From Actinomycetota bacterium (GTDB lineage Bacteria > Actinomycetota > Thermoleophilia > Solirubrobacterales > Solirubrobacteraceae), in NCBI GenBank assembly GCA_018268595.1, contig JAFDWH010000018.1:1-64000 (forward strand): a DNA stretch of 64,000 bases, written 5' to 3'. The notes under the pieces were generated by a model that saw only the letters and a list, made by a program, of their open reading frames with translations, was not told the origin of the DNA and ran no database searches. Shown in pieces: positions 44,185-52,107 of the stretch. Within the stretch, counting starts at the first letter, position 1. Each line of letters begins with the position of its first letter. The translations under genes were made by a program, and so were the position numbers.

Positions 44185-45441
44185 TCACGCGCCGACCTCC
44201 GCGCGGATCGCGCCCGGGCCCTCGGCCGTCTTGCCCTGGTTCTCCTCGGTCGCGCCCACGAGGATCGCGATCTTGCCGAGGTGCTTGTTGTCGCGCAGGA
44301 GCTGGTGCGCCTCGGCAACCTTCTCGAAGCCCATCGTCTGCCACAGCACCGGCCGCACGAGCGAGTGCTCGATCAGCTCGTTCGCCTTCAGCGCCTCCCA
44401 GGCGTTCGCGAAGTGCGAGCCGATGATCTGCTTCTGGCGCATCCACAGGTAGCGCACGTCGAAGTCGAGCTGGTAGCCGGAGGTGGCGCCGCAGATGACG
44501 ACTCTGCCGAACGGTCTCACGCACAGCACCGAGGTCGGGAACGTCGCTCTGCCGACATGCTCGAAGACGATGTCGGGCGCGCCGCCGAGCTTCTCCTCGA
44601 CCGCGTTGCAGAAGCGCTTGGACTCCTTGAAGCGCGCCTTCTCGGCGTCCTTGTCCTCGCCGCCCTTGCGCATCATGCCGACGAAGTCGTTGCGGTCGAT
44701 GTAGTCGACGGCGCCGAGCTGCTTGATCAGCTCGCCCTTCTCCGCGCTCGACACCACGCCGACCGACTGCGCGCCGGCGATCTTGCAGAGCTGCGTGGCG
44801 AACACGCCGAGGCCGCCGGCGGCGCCCCAGATCAGCACGCGGTGGCCAGGCTGGAGCTTCGCCTGGTCCATCAGCATGCGGTAGGCGGTGAAGTAGGTGA
44901 GGCCGTACGAGGCCGCCTCCTCCCAGCTCAGGTGTCTCGGCTTCGGCAGGAGCTGCTGCGCTTGCACCTTCGTGAACTGGGCGAAGGAGCCCCACGTCGT
45001 CTCATAGCCCCAGATCCGCTGCGAGGGCGCGGCGAGCGGGTCGAGCCCGTGGACCTCCGGGTCCTCGTAGGAGGCCTGGTTGCAGTGGATCACCACCTCG
45101 TCGCCGACCTTCCAGCGCGTGACGCCGTCGCCAACCTTCCAGACGATCCCGGAGGCGTCGGAGCCGCCGATGTGGTGGCCGTACTGCGGGTGGTCGCCGT
45201 AGCGCATGACGGAGATCGGCTCGCCGAGCGCGGCCCACACGTTGTTGAAGTTCACGCCGGCGGCCATCACGCGCACGACGACCTCGAAGGCGCCGGGCTG
45301 CGGCGTCTCGATCTCCTCGAGCTGGAACGCGTCCACGGGCTCGCCGAGGCGCTCCTCGCGGATCACCCACGCGGTCATCGTCTCGGGCAGCTCGCCCGGC
45401 TCGGTCGCGACGGTAGCGACCTGGCTCACATCGACAGCCAC
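44185..45441 (-). CDS. ccrA: Crotonyl-CoA carboxylase/reductase
   Basis: Reductive carboxylase of 418 aa in the MDR family, converting crotonyl-CoA, CO2 and NADPH to (2S)-ethylmalonyl-CoA: the key enzyme of the ethylmalonyl-CoA pathway. Diagnostic stretches are AGVNFNNVWAALGEP, DHPQYGHHIGGSDASGIVW, HCNQASYEDPEVHGLDPL (landmark SYEDPEVHGLDP), WGYETTWGSFAQF and GSHFANAWEA; ordinary crotonases or quinone reductases lack them. NADPH fold: IWGAAGGLGVFATQL. The GTG at 45441 follows AAGAGGTG. It stands alone, 14 kb from meaA, without a copy of the 22-bp motif. Confidence 0.93.
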   Translation of the reverse strand: MAVDVSQVATVATEPGELPETMTAWVIREERLGEPVDAFQLEEIETPQPGAFEVVVRVMAAGVNFNNVWAALGEPISVMRYGDHPQYGHHIGGSDASGIVWKVGDGVTRWKVGDEVVIHCNQASYEDPEVHGLDPLAAPSQRIWGYETTWGSFAQFTKVQAQQLLPKPRHLSWEEAASYGLTYFTAYRMLMDQAKLQPGHRVLIWGAAGGLGVFATQLCKIAGAQSVGVVSSAEKGELIKQLGAVDYIDRNDFVGMMRKGGEDKDAEKARFKESKRFCNAVEEKLGGAPDIVFEHVGRATFPTSVLCVRPFGRVVICGATSGYQLDFDVRYLWMRQKQIIGSHFANAWEALKANELIEHSLVRPVLWQTMGFEKVAEAHQLLRDNKHLGKIAILVGATEENQGKTAEGPGAIRAEVGA

Positions 45442-45484
45442 AACGGCACCTCTTGCAAAGTCGGTTTTGGGAAGTCGGAAGGCC

Positions 45485-45501
45485 CGCATCGTACTGATGC
45501 G
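45485..45501. promoter_or_regulatory. Inverted repeat upstream of ccr
   Basis: CGCATC and GATGCG, 5 nt apart, in the 75-bp gap before the ccr start, 43-60 nt upstream. Candidate operator; not similar to the 22-bp motif. Confidence 0.4.
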
Positions 45502-45516
45502 AGGAGGGTCGCCTAT

Positions 45517-46464
45517 TCAGTCGAAGAAGCGCTGACGCCGGAACCACGCGTAGAGGAGCGCGATCGACAGCAGCGCCCCGCCGACGCCGTAGACGAAGAA
45601 CGACACGGGGCCGGTGATGTGCCGCACGAGGAAGCCGAAGTTCTGGCCGAAGAAGCCGGTCAGCGCGGTGATCGGCAGGAACACCGTGGCGACGAGCGTG
45701 AGCTGTTTCATCACCTGGTTGAGGCGGTTCGAGACGGTCGACAGGTAGACGTCCATCGCGCCGGTCAGCAGGTCGCGGTAGGAGTCGATCAGGTCGGAGA
45801 TCCGGATCAGGTGGTCGTAGACGTCGCGGAAGTAGTCGCGCGTGCCGGTCTCGAGGCCGGGGAGCTCGGCGATCTCCCCGATCGTGCGAGCCGCGAGGTC
45901 GCGCTGGGGCGTGATCACGCGGCGCAGCACGACGAGCCGGCGCTTGAGCTGGAAGACCCGCTGGAGCTGCTCGTCGGTCGGTCTCAGGACGATCGCGTCC
46001 TCCAGCTCGTCGATCTCGTCGTCGATCCGCTCCAGCACCGGGAAGAACGTGTCGGTGAGCGCGTCGAAGATCCGGTAGACGACCAGCTCCTCGTCGGTCG
46101 ACTGGTCGCTCGCGACGCGCCGGCGCAGCTCGTCCAGCTCGGCACACGCGCGCCGGCGGACCGTCACGACCCAGCTCCCGCTCACCATCATGTGCACCTC
46201 GACGAGCTGCGGCGCGTCGGCCGACAGGGTCTCGCTCGCGTGCGCGCCGTAGAACGCGATCAGCATCTGGTCGCCGTAGCGGTCGAGCTTCGGGCGCTGT
46301 CTGAAGTGCTGCATGTCCTCCAGCGCGAGCGGATGCCAGCCGAAGCGCTCGCCGAGCGCTGCGAGTTGCGCGTCGGCCGGGTCGAGCAGGTCGAGCCAGA
46401 AGAACTCGTCGCGCGCGGTCAGCTCGTCGATCGCGCGCTCGTCGACGCTGTCGAGGACGTGCAT
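45517..46464 (-). CDS. corA: CorA-family divalent cation transporter with GQN signature
   Basis: Magnesium/cobalt-type transporter of 315 aa: a large soluble N-terminal domain and two C-terminal helices. The helix ending is ITALTGFFGQNFGFLV; residues 273-275 are GQN where classical CorA has GMN and ZntB has GIN. Because this triplet forms the selectivity ring, transport of Mg2+ is not assured. TAGCGT (46473-46478, minus strand) ends 8 nt before the ATG, which suggests leaderless expression. Confidence 0.88.
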   Translation of the reverse strand: MHVLDSVDERAIDELTARDEFFWLDLLDPADAQLAALGERFGWHPLALEDMQHFRQRPKLDRYGDQMLIAFYGAHASETLSADAPQLVEVHMMVSGSWVVTVRRRACAELDELRRRVASDQSTDEELVVYRIFDALTDTFFPVLERIDDEIDELEDAIVLRPTDEQLQRVFQLKRRLVVLRRVITPQRDLAARTIGEIAELPGLETGTRDYFRDVYDHLIRISDLIDSYRDLLTGAMDVYLSTVSNRLNQVMKQLTLVATVFLPITALTGFFGQNFGFLVRHITGPVSFFVYGVGGALLSIALLYAWFRRQRFFD

Positions 46465-46503
46465 CGGCGCGGACGCTAGTCCGCCGCGCGGACGGGCAGG
46501 GGG

Positions 46504-46944
46504 CTACGGCTGCAGCAGGTCCTGCTGCGCGCTCTGCCGCTGCGGGCCGACGACCAGCCGCGCGGGCGGGACGCCGCCGCCGGCGACGCCGACCGCGCAG
46601 GCGCCCTCGACGAGCGGCAGCTTGATCGTGGCCGCGCCCTGCGGGTTGATCGGGCCGCTGGAGGCCGCGCCCGCGACGCAGGATCTGCCGGCGCCGGCGG
46701 CTGCCGTGAGCGTGACGTCGCGCGAGCGGCGGCTCTCGTTGGCGATCAGCAGCAGCACCGGGCCCGCGCCGACGTGCGTGGGGGACAGCTGGACGCGGGT
46801 GTCGGTGACCGCGATCGAGATCGAGATCGGCGCGGGGGGGCGGTCGGCGTTGGCGTACGCGCCGCCGCCGGAGCCGCAGCCGGCGGAGAGGCCGGCGAGA
46901 ACGAGCGCCGTGGCGCTGAGCGCTCCGAGCTTCCGCGTCCGCAT
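46504..46944 (-). CDS. Small lipoprotein of unknown function
   Basis: Exported protein of 146 aa with lipobox LSAGC near residue 22 after a hydrophobic signal (KLGALSATALVLAGLSAGC). The mature part (ISISIAVTDTRVQLSPTHVGAGPVLLLIANESRR) has the look of a cupredoxin-like or other beta-sandwich domain but lacks a clear metal site. One pair of cysteines could form a disulphide. The ATG at 46944 gives a normal signal peptide; a longer in-frame start would add a charged tail. Lies behind a long leader region with a palindrome at 47041. Confidence 0.65.
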   Translation of the reverse strand: MRTRKLGALSATALVLAGLSAGCGSGGGAYANADRPPAPISISIAVTDTRVQLSPTHVGAGPVLLLIANESRRSRDVTLTAAAGAGRSCVAGAASSGPINPQGAATIKLPLVEGACAVGVAGGGVPPARLVVGPQRQSAQQDLLQP

Positions 46945-47040
46945 CGTGGCTGTGGGTCTCCCTCTGCGTCTCTCGGTGCCGTGGGCCACCGAATCGTCGT
47001 CCGACGGCACCCCCGTACGCCGCTTGCGCGGGAACCTTAG

Positions 47041-47056
47041 CTGACCGGCCAGTCAG
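47041..47056. promoter_or_regulatory. Near-perfect palindrome of the TetR-operator kind
   Basis: CTGACCGGCCAGTCAG is symmetric at 14 of 16 positions. It is 97 nt upstream of the lipoprotein gene and downstream of the next gene, in a 178-bp gap without genes. The partner regulator is not obvious. Confidence 0.35.
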
Positions 47057-47065
47057 TGGCGAGTC

Positions 47066-47100
47066 GGCGACGGCCGCGCGGACGCGGCCGGCGCGTCGCC
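47066..47100. terminator. Nested hairpin after the 78-aa protein gene
   Basis: GGCGAC / GTCGCC outside and GGCCGCG / CGCGGCC (CGGA loop) inside, 22 bp beyond the stop at 47123 on the minus strand. No U tract. Confidence 0.55.
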
Positions 47101-47122
47101 GCCGCGAGGCGGCCTCCGGACG

Positions 47123-47359
47123 TCAGGCCGCGTCGTCGGCATGCGGTGCGGCGGCCGTCGCGACCAGCCGCTCGCGCTCGTCCGCGAGCTCTTCGAGCTC
47201 GCGCTGAAGCTGCTCCCAGGAGACCAGCTCGGCCTCCTCGTAGTCGGATCCCGCGAGCGCGGACGTGCTCGTGCGGTAGATCTCCCAGGCCGTGCGCGTG
47301 CGCTCGTCGAGCTGCTCGAGCAGGCGACTCGTGTCGTGGTCGGCTGCGAATGTGGTCAT
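47123..47359 (-). CDS. Small helical protein with a very strong ribosome binding site
   Basis: Protein of 78 aa, mostly helix and acidic (RLLEQLDERTRTAWEIY, EEAELVSWEQLQRELEELADERERLV). The AAGGAGG six nt before the ATG is a perfect Shine-Dalgarno and the best in the window, so it is expected to be abundant. No domain recognised; amphipathic coiled-coil-like helix could mediate assembly. The in-frame start 22 codons upstream is rejected because it skips that site. Confidence 0.72.
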   Translation of the reverse strand: MTTFAADHDTSRLLEQLDERTRTAWEIYRTSTSALAGSDYEEAELVSWEQLQRELEELADERERLVATAAAPHADDAA

Positions 47360-47383
47360 CGGGCGCCTCCTTCCTTCGACGGT

Positions 47384-47414
47384 GACCCCGGCACTGATCA
47401 TCCTACCCGGGGTC
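47384..47414. terminator. Hairpin in the gap between ygfZ and the 78-aa protein gene
   Basis: GACCCCGG and CCGGGGTC, 15 nt apart; inside the gap of 128 bp, 25 nt before the small gene. Likely ends the ygfZ transcript. Confidence 0.5.
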
Positions 47415-47487
47415 GCGGTCACCACACGACAGTGGTGGCACGGCGTTGCACGCTACGGCGATCGCCAGCGACCGCCTCCGCGCGACG

Positions 47488-48435
47488 TCACCCGGAGAAC
47501 GGCAGCTCGACGACCGTCGCGGTCGCCTCGCCGGCGTGCAGCGTCGCGCCCGGCTCCGCCTCGCGGCGCACGAGCGCGAGGCCGATCGGGCCGTGCACCG
47601 GCGAGTCGGCGACGCTGCCGAGGCGGCCGACCGGCTTCCCCGCGAGCGTCAGCTCGGTGCCGCTCGCGACGGGCGCCGACAGCCGCAGGCCGCGCAGGTG
47701 GCGGTTCGGCTTGCCCTTGTAGAAGAGGCGCGCGACCGTCTCCTGGCCGGTGTAGCAGCCCTTTCCGAACGAGACCGCACGCTCGTTGAGGCCGGCCTCC
47801 TGCGGGATCGTCGTGTCGTCGAGGTCGACGCCGTAGCGCGGGCGCCCGCGCTCGACGCGCAGCACCTCGGCGGCGGCCTCGGGCACCGGCTCGGCGCCGC
47901 GCGCGGTCAGCGCGGCGATCAGCGCGGCCGTGTCGCCGGCGTCGCAGATCAGGTCGACGCCGAGGTCGGTCGCGACGGCGCGCGCGGCGACGCCGTCGAC
48001 CGCGACCGCCGCGTTCGCATGCTCGGCGTGCGGCAGCGACTCGGCGCCGGCCACGCCCCGCGCCTGCGGGCCGACGAGCGAGACGAGCCCCTGCTGGAGC
48101 GTGCGCTTGTGCAGCTCGGCGTCGTAGCCGACCTGTGCGCGGTGCAGCACGTTGAAGATCCCCTGCAGCGCGGAGCGCTCGGTGTCGAGCCACAGCTCGT
48201 CGCCGAGGTCGAGCACGCGGAGGTCGCCGAGCATCTTGCCCTTCGGGCTCAGCAGCGCGGCGTAGCAGCCGGTCCCCGGCGCCAGCGCCTCGACGTCGTT
48301 CGTCACCTGCCCCTGGAGGAACGCCTTCGCCTGGCTGCCGGTGAACGCGAGCTTGCCGCGCTCGGAGCGGTCGACGAGGCCGCATCCGGCGCGCACGGCG
48401 CGATCGGCGGGTGTGAGCTGGGCGCTCGCGGGCAT
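47488..48435 (-). CDS. ygfZ: Folate-dependent Fe-S cluster repair protein YgfZ/GcvT-like
   Basis: Protein of 315 aa resembling the T-protein of the glycine cleavage system but with the YgfZ signature KGCYTGQE at 225-232. YgfZ uses tetrahydrofolate and supports some iron-sulphur enzymes such as tRNA-modifying MiaB. Front part LVDRSERGKLAFTGSQAKAFLQGQVTNDV is the usual folate-binding start. A -10-like TATGCT (48445-48450, minus strand) lies 9 nt from the ATG. It is divergent from mntH, with only 50 bp between. Confidence 0.9.
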   Translation of the reverse strand: MPASAQLTPADRAVRAGCGLVDRSERGKLAFTGSQAKAFLQGQVTNDVEALAPGTGCYAALLSPKGKMLGDLRVLDLGDELWLDTERSALQGIFNVLHRAQVGYDAELHKRTLQQGLVSLVGPQARGVAGAESLPHAEHANAAVAVDGVAARAVATDLGVDLICDAGDTAALIAALTARGAEPVPEAAAEVLRVERGRPRYGVDLDDTTIPQEAGLNERAVSFGKGCYTGQETVARLFYKGKPNRHLRGLRLSAPVASGTELTLAGKPVGRLGSVADSPVHGPIGLALVRREAEPGATLHAGEATATVVELPFSG

Positions 48436-48485
48436 CGTCTCGCGAGCATAGCCATCGCTGGTTTAGATATGCCACAATCATTCTT

Positions 48486-49772
48486 GTGACGCCTACGCCG
48501 ACGAGCTCCGAGGCCGCTGTCGCGCTGCCGCCCCCGAGCGCGTTGCAGCGCATCCGCTCGCGGCGGGGCCTGGGCGCGGTGCTCCCGCTGCTGGGCCCGG
48601 CGTTCGTCGCCTCGATCGCCTACGTCGACCCCGGCAACTTCGCGACGAACATCTCCGGCGGCGCCCAGTTCGGATACGTCCTGCTGTGGGTCGTGCTGGC
48701 GGCGAACCTGATGGGGATGCTCATCCAGACGCTGTCCGCGAAGGTCGGGCTCGCGACCGGCCGCAACCTGCCGGAGCTGTGCCGCGACCACCTGCCGCGA
48801 CCGGCCTCGTGGGGGCTGTGGGCGCAGGCCGAGGTGATCGCGATGTCGACCGACCTGGCCGAGTTCATCGGCGCCGCGATCGCGCTCAACCTGCTGTTCG
48901 GCGTGCCGCTGTTCGTCGCCGGGCTGATGACCGCTGTCGTCGCGTTCGCGATCCTCGCGTTGCAGGCGCGCGGCTACCGCCGCTTCGAGCTGGCGATCGG
49001 GGCGATGCTCGCGATCATCCTGCTCGGCTTCCTCTACGACACGCTGCAGGTCGGCGCCGACTGGGGCGCGGCCGTCGCCGGGTTCGCGCCCGGCTTCCAC
49101 GGCGGCGACTCGGTCCTGCTCGCGTGCGGGATCCTCGGCGCGACCGTGATGCCGCACGTGATCTACCTGCACTCGGCGCTCACGCAGGAGCGCATCCCCG
49201 CGCAGGACGAGCGGGAGCGGCGGCACCTGCTGCGCTTCCTGCGGCTCGACGTCGTGATCGCGATGGCGATCGCGGGCGTCGTGAACATGCTGATGCTGAT
49301 CATCGCCGCCTCGCTGTTCCACGGCTCCGCGCTGGCCGGCGTCGAGACGATCGAGGGCGCCTACTCCGGCTTCGAGCAGCTCGTCGGCGGCGGGGCGGCG
49401 CTCGCGTTCGCGGCCGCGCTGCTCGCCTCCGGGCTCGCCAGCTCGAGCGTCGGCACGTACGCCGGCCAGGTGATCATGCAGGGCTTCATCTCGCGCACGA
49501 TCCCGCTCGCGCTGCGACGGCTCGTGACGATGGCGCCCGCGCTCGTCGTGCTCGCCGTCGGGCTGAACCCGACGCGCGCGCTCGTGATCAGCCAGGTGGT
49601 GCTGTCGTTCGGGATCCCGTTCGCGCTCGTGCCGCTGATCTGGCTGACGCGCCGGCGCGACGTGATGGGGGAGCTGGCGAACCATCGCGTCACGACGGCC
49701 GTGGCGTCGCTCGTGGCGGCGGCGATCATCGCGCTGAACGTGTTCCTGCTCTGGCAGACGTTCGCCGGCTGA
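48486..49772 (+). CDS. mntH: NRAMP-family manganese/divalent metal transporter
   Basis: Proton-coupled importer of 428 aa with about 11 helices. DPGN (48-51) in helix 1 and MPHVIYLHSAL in helix 6 carry the metal-binding Asp-Asn and Met. The GTG is 7 nt after CACAAT (48473-48478), leaderless style. CACAA and TTGTG, 6 nt apart, frame this -10 and the start; a manganese regulator such as MntR or DtxR family could bind here, but the box is not a known one. Manganese is the likely main substrate. Confidence 0.92.
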   Translation: MTPTPTSSEAAVALPPPSALQRIRSRRGLGAVLPLLGPAFVASIAYVDPGNFATNISGGAQFGYVLLWVVLAANLMGMLIQTLSAKVGLATGRNLPELCRDHLPRPASWGLWAQAEVIAMSTDLAEFIGAAIALNLLFGVPLFVAGLMTAVVAFAILALQARGYRRFELAIGAMLAIILLGFLYDTLQVGADWGAAVAGFAPGFHGGDSVLLACGILGATVMPHVIYLHSALTQERIPAQDERERRHLLRFLRLDVVIAMAIAGVVNMLMLIIAASLFHGSALAGVETIEGAYSGFEQLVGGGAALAFAAALLASGLASSSVGTYAGQVIMQGFISRTIPLALRRLVTMAPALVVLAVGLNPTRALVISQVVLSFGIPFALVPLIWLTRRRDVMGELANHRVTTAVASLVAAAIIALNVFLLWQTFAG

Positions 49773-49797
49773 GCCGGCTACGCTTCCCGCGACGCCG

Positions 49798-50166
49798 ATG
49801 CCGACCTCGCTCGCCGACACCTTCCACCAGATCGTCGACTCGCTGCCCGGCGACTGGACCGACCTCGAGCTCGACCTGCGCCTGCTCGACGAGTCGCGCT
49901 ACGTCGACGCCGCCGTCTACCTCGTGACGTGCAACGCGCAGCCGTACTCGAGACACGATTGGCACTGGCGGATCCTCGTCGCGCACCGCTTCGGCCACGC
50001 CGCCGCCGTGCCCGCCGTGCACGGTGCGCTGAGACTGCTCGACGACGCCGGCATCGGTGGCGAGCTGGCCGTGCGCGAGGTGCGCAGCGGCCGCGTCGAG
50101 GTCACGCAGATGTGGGGCCGGCCCGAGTCGGTCCGCAGCGAGTTCCGCACGCTGCGCGCGCAGTAG
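49798..50166 (+). CDS. Hypothetical protein
   Basis: Protein of 122 aa, alpha/beta (FHQIVDSLPGDWTDLELDLRL, AAVYLVTCNAQPYSR, RILVAHRFGHAAA). No family recognised. It lies 25 bp behind mntH on the same strand and might share its message. Good codon bias over the full length; the stop is followed after 37 bp by an SDR gene. Confidence 0.68.
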   Translation: MPTSLADTFHQIVDSLPGDWTDLELDLRLLDESRYVDAAVYLVTCNAQPYSRHDWHWRILVAHRFGHAAAVPAVHGALRLLDDAGIGGELAVREVRSGRVEVTQMWGRPESVRSEFRTLRAQ

Positions 50167-50203
50167 CGCATCGACCGCCCGGCGTTCGGCAGAATTCCCG
50201 CGC

Positions 50204-50977
50204 ATGATCGCGGTCGTCACGGGAGCTTCCAGCGGGATCGGCGAGGCGACGGCGCGCCGGCTCGCCGCCGAGCCGGGCGCTCGGCTCGTGCTGGTGGCGC
50301 GGCGCGAGGAGCGCCTGCGCGCGCTGGCCGAGGAGATCGGCGGCGCGACCGTCGTCGCCGTCGACCTGACCGACGCGGACGCGCCCGCGCGCGTGCGCGC
50401 GGCGGTCGAGCGCGAGCACGGCGGCCGGCTCGACCTGCTCGTCAACAACGCCGGCGCCTCCTGGAACGCCCCCTTCGGCGAGGGTGGCTGGGAGAACGTG
50501 CGCCGCACGATGGCGCTCAACTTCGACGCGCAGGTGCGCCTGACCGAGGCGCTGCTGCCGCTGCTGCGCGCGAGCGCGCCGTCCGCGATCGTCAACGTCG
50601 CCTCGACGGCGGGGCGCGTCGGGCGCGCCGGCGGCGGCGCCTACAGCGCGAGCAAGTTCGCGTTCACCGGCTGGACCGACTCGCTGCACCTGGAGGAGCA
50701 GGTCCACGGCGTGCACGTCGGGCTCGTGATGCCCGGCTTCGTCGCGACCGAGGGCTTCCCGCAGACGATGCTCGTCGAGCGCTCGCTCACGCGCTGGGCG
50801 GTCTCCAGACCGGAGCGCGTCGCCGAGGCGATCCTCGACGCCGGGCCCGGCGGTCGCGCGGAGCGCTACGTCCCGCGCGCGTACTGGCTCGCGGCGCTGC
50901 TGCGGATCGCCGCGCCCGGGCTCGTGCGGCGCGCGACGCAGCGCGGTGCGAACCGGCTGCTGATGCGCAGAGGCTGA
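50204..50977 (+). CDS. Short-chain dehydrogenase/reductase
   Basis: Classical SDR of 257 aa. Cofactor glycine motif TGASSGIG at residues 6-13, NNAGAS near 87, and the YSASK catalytic Tyr-Lys pair in GGAYSASKFAFTGW. The C-terminal PGFVATEGFPQT is like that of membrane-associated DltE/YdfG-type SDRs; substrate unknown. NADP preference is suggested by the basic residues in VARREERLR. A -10-like AGAATT is 7 nt before the ATG. Confidence 0.88.
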   Translation: MIAVVTGASSGIGEATARRLAAEPGARLVLVARREERLRALAEEIGGATVVAVDLTDADAPARVRAAVEREHGGRLDLLVNNAGASWNAPFGEGGWENVRRTMALNFDAQVRLTEALLPLLRASAPSAIVNVASTAGRVGRAGGGAYSASKFAFTGWTDSLHLEEQVHGVHVGLVMPGFVATEGFPQTMLVERSLTRWAVSRPERVAEAILDAGPGGRAERYVPRAYWLAALLRIAAPGLVRRATQRGANRLLMRRG

Positions 50978-51015
50978 CGCCGCAGGCGACGCACCGGATC
51001 GATGCCTGTCAATCC

Positions 51016-51034
51016 GCACCCCTCTGAGGGGTGC
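51016..51034. terminator. Hairpin between convergent SDR and lipoprotein genes
   Basis: GCACCCCT / AGGGGTGC with loop CTG. No U tract; same C-run/G-run style as hairpins at 54335 and 56179. Confidence 0.65.
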
Positions 51035-51047
51035 AGACCGCATGTGG

Positions 51048-52067
51048 CTACGCCGCGTCGTCGCTCGACGCGCCCGCGTCCGGCACGACCTGCGTGTCGA
51101 ACAGGCGTCTGACGTCGGGCGGGCTCGCGACGATCCCGAATCTCGCCTCCCAGCGCGCCCAGCGCGCCAGCACCTGCGGGTCGAGGCCGCCGACGCGACC
51201 GCCCGGCGGCGAGAGCGCCGGCAGCAGCACGTCGAGCTGGCGCTCGAGCGCTCTGCGGTCGAGGCCGTGCACGCGCGAGGCGAGGTCGTTCAGGCTGCTC
51301 GCGGGGTCGTGCAGCGTCACGCCGTAGCCGCGCACGAGCGCGCGCACGGTCGCATGGACGAGCGCCGGGTCCTCGCGCAGCCGCGCGCGCGTGGTGACGA
51401 GCACCAGCTCGGGATAGGGCGGCGCGCCGTAGTCGTCGACGCGGAAGTCGTGCATGCCGGGGCGCGCGCTTCTGAGCGCGACGCCCTCGACGTTCCAGAA
51501 GGCGGTCGCGCCGGCGACTCTGCCGCCGAGCAGCGCCGGGACCGCGTTGAAGCCGATCGTGACGCGCTGCACCTTCGCGAAGTCCCCGCCGGCGCCGGTC
51601 ACGACCGAGCGCAGCACGGCGTCGTCGCTCGGCAGGCCGGTGACGCCGACCTTCTTGCCCTCGAGGTCGCGCGGGGTCTTCACGTCGGGCGCCGCCAGCA
51701 CGGCCGCGAGCGGCCGCTGGACGATCGACATGACCGCGACGAGGTCGCGCCCTCTCGCGCCCGCGAGCGCGAGGTCGTGGATGTCCATCACCGAGAACTG
51801 CGTGCGGCCGGCGAGCAGCAGCTTGACGGCGTCGGTCGAGCTGCCCGGCACGCGCACCGTGAGGTGCACGCCCTCGGCGTCGTCGTAGCCGCGTGCGATC
51901 GCGGAGTAGATGCCGGCGTGCGCCGCGTTCGGCGTGAAGTCGAGCATCAGCGTCGCGTCGGCGTTCGGCCGCGCGTCGCCGGCGGAGCCGCCGCCGCACG
52001 CGGCGAGCAGCACGGCGCCCGCGAGCAGGGCGAGCAGCGTCGCCAGGTGGGGGAGGAGCCGGCGCAT
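51048..52067 (-). CDS. NMT1/THI5-like substrate-binding lipoprotein
   Basis: Periplasmic-type binding protein of 339 aa with lipobox LLAAC after a signal peptide. NADATLMLDFTPNAAHAGIYSAIARGYDDAEGV (landmark DFTPNAAHAGIY) is the THI5-like start; PGSSTDAVKLLLAGRTQFSVMD follows. Such proteins deliver pyrimidine precursors of thiamine or similar compounds to ABC importers, but no permease or ATPase gene is adjacent, so it is an orphan here. It is divergent from fbiC with a 40-bp gap. Confidence 0.83.
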   Translation of the reverse strand: MRRLLPHLATLLALLAGAVLLAACGGGSAGDARPNADATLMLDFTPNAAHAGIYSAIARGYDDAEGVHLTVRVPGSSTDAVKLLLAGRTQFSVMDIHDLALAGARGRDLVAVMSIVQRPLAAVLAAPDVKTPRDLEGKKVGVTGLPSDDAVLRSVVTGAGGDFAKVQRVTIGFNAVPALLGGRVAGATAFWNVEGVALRSARPGMHDFRVDDYGAPPYPELVLVTTRARLREDPALVHATVRALVRGYGVTLHDPASSLNDLASRVHGLDRRALERQLDVLLPALSPPGGRVGGLDPQVLARWARWEARFGIVASPPDVRRLFDTQVVPDAGASSDDAA

Positions 52068-52093
52068 CGGCCGGGGAGCATACGGGGCCGCTC

Positions 52094-52099
52094 TAGACT
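52094..52099 (+). promoter_or_regulatory. -10-like element of fbiC
   Basis: TAGACT ends 8 nt before the ATG at 52108; probable leaderless promoter. Confidence 0.5.
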
Positions 52100-52107
52100 G
52101 CGGCGGG

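Noticed and set aside
45442-45489. Upstream ATG for ccr at 45489
   Set aside because: It adds 16 residues unlike the family, lies within the inverted repeat at 45485-45501, and skips the ribosome binding site in front of the GTG at 45441.
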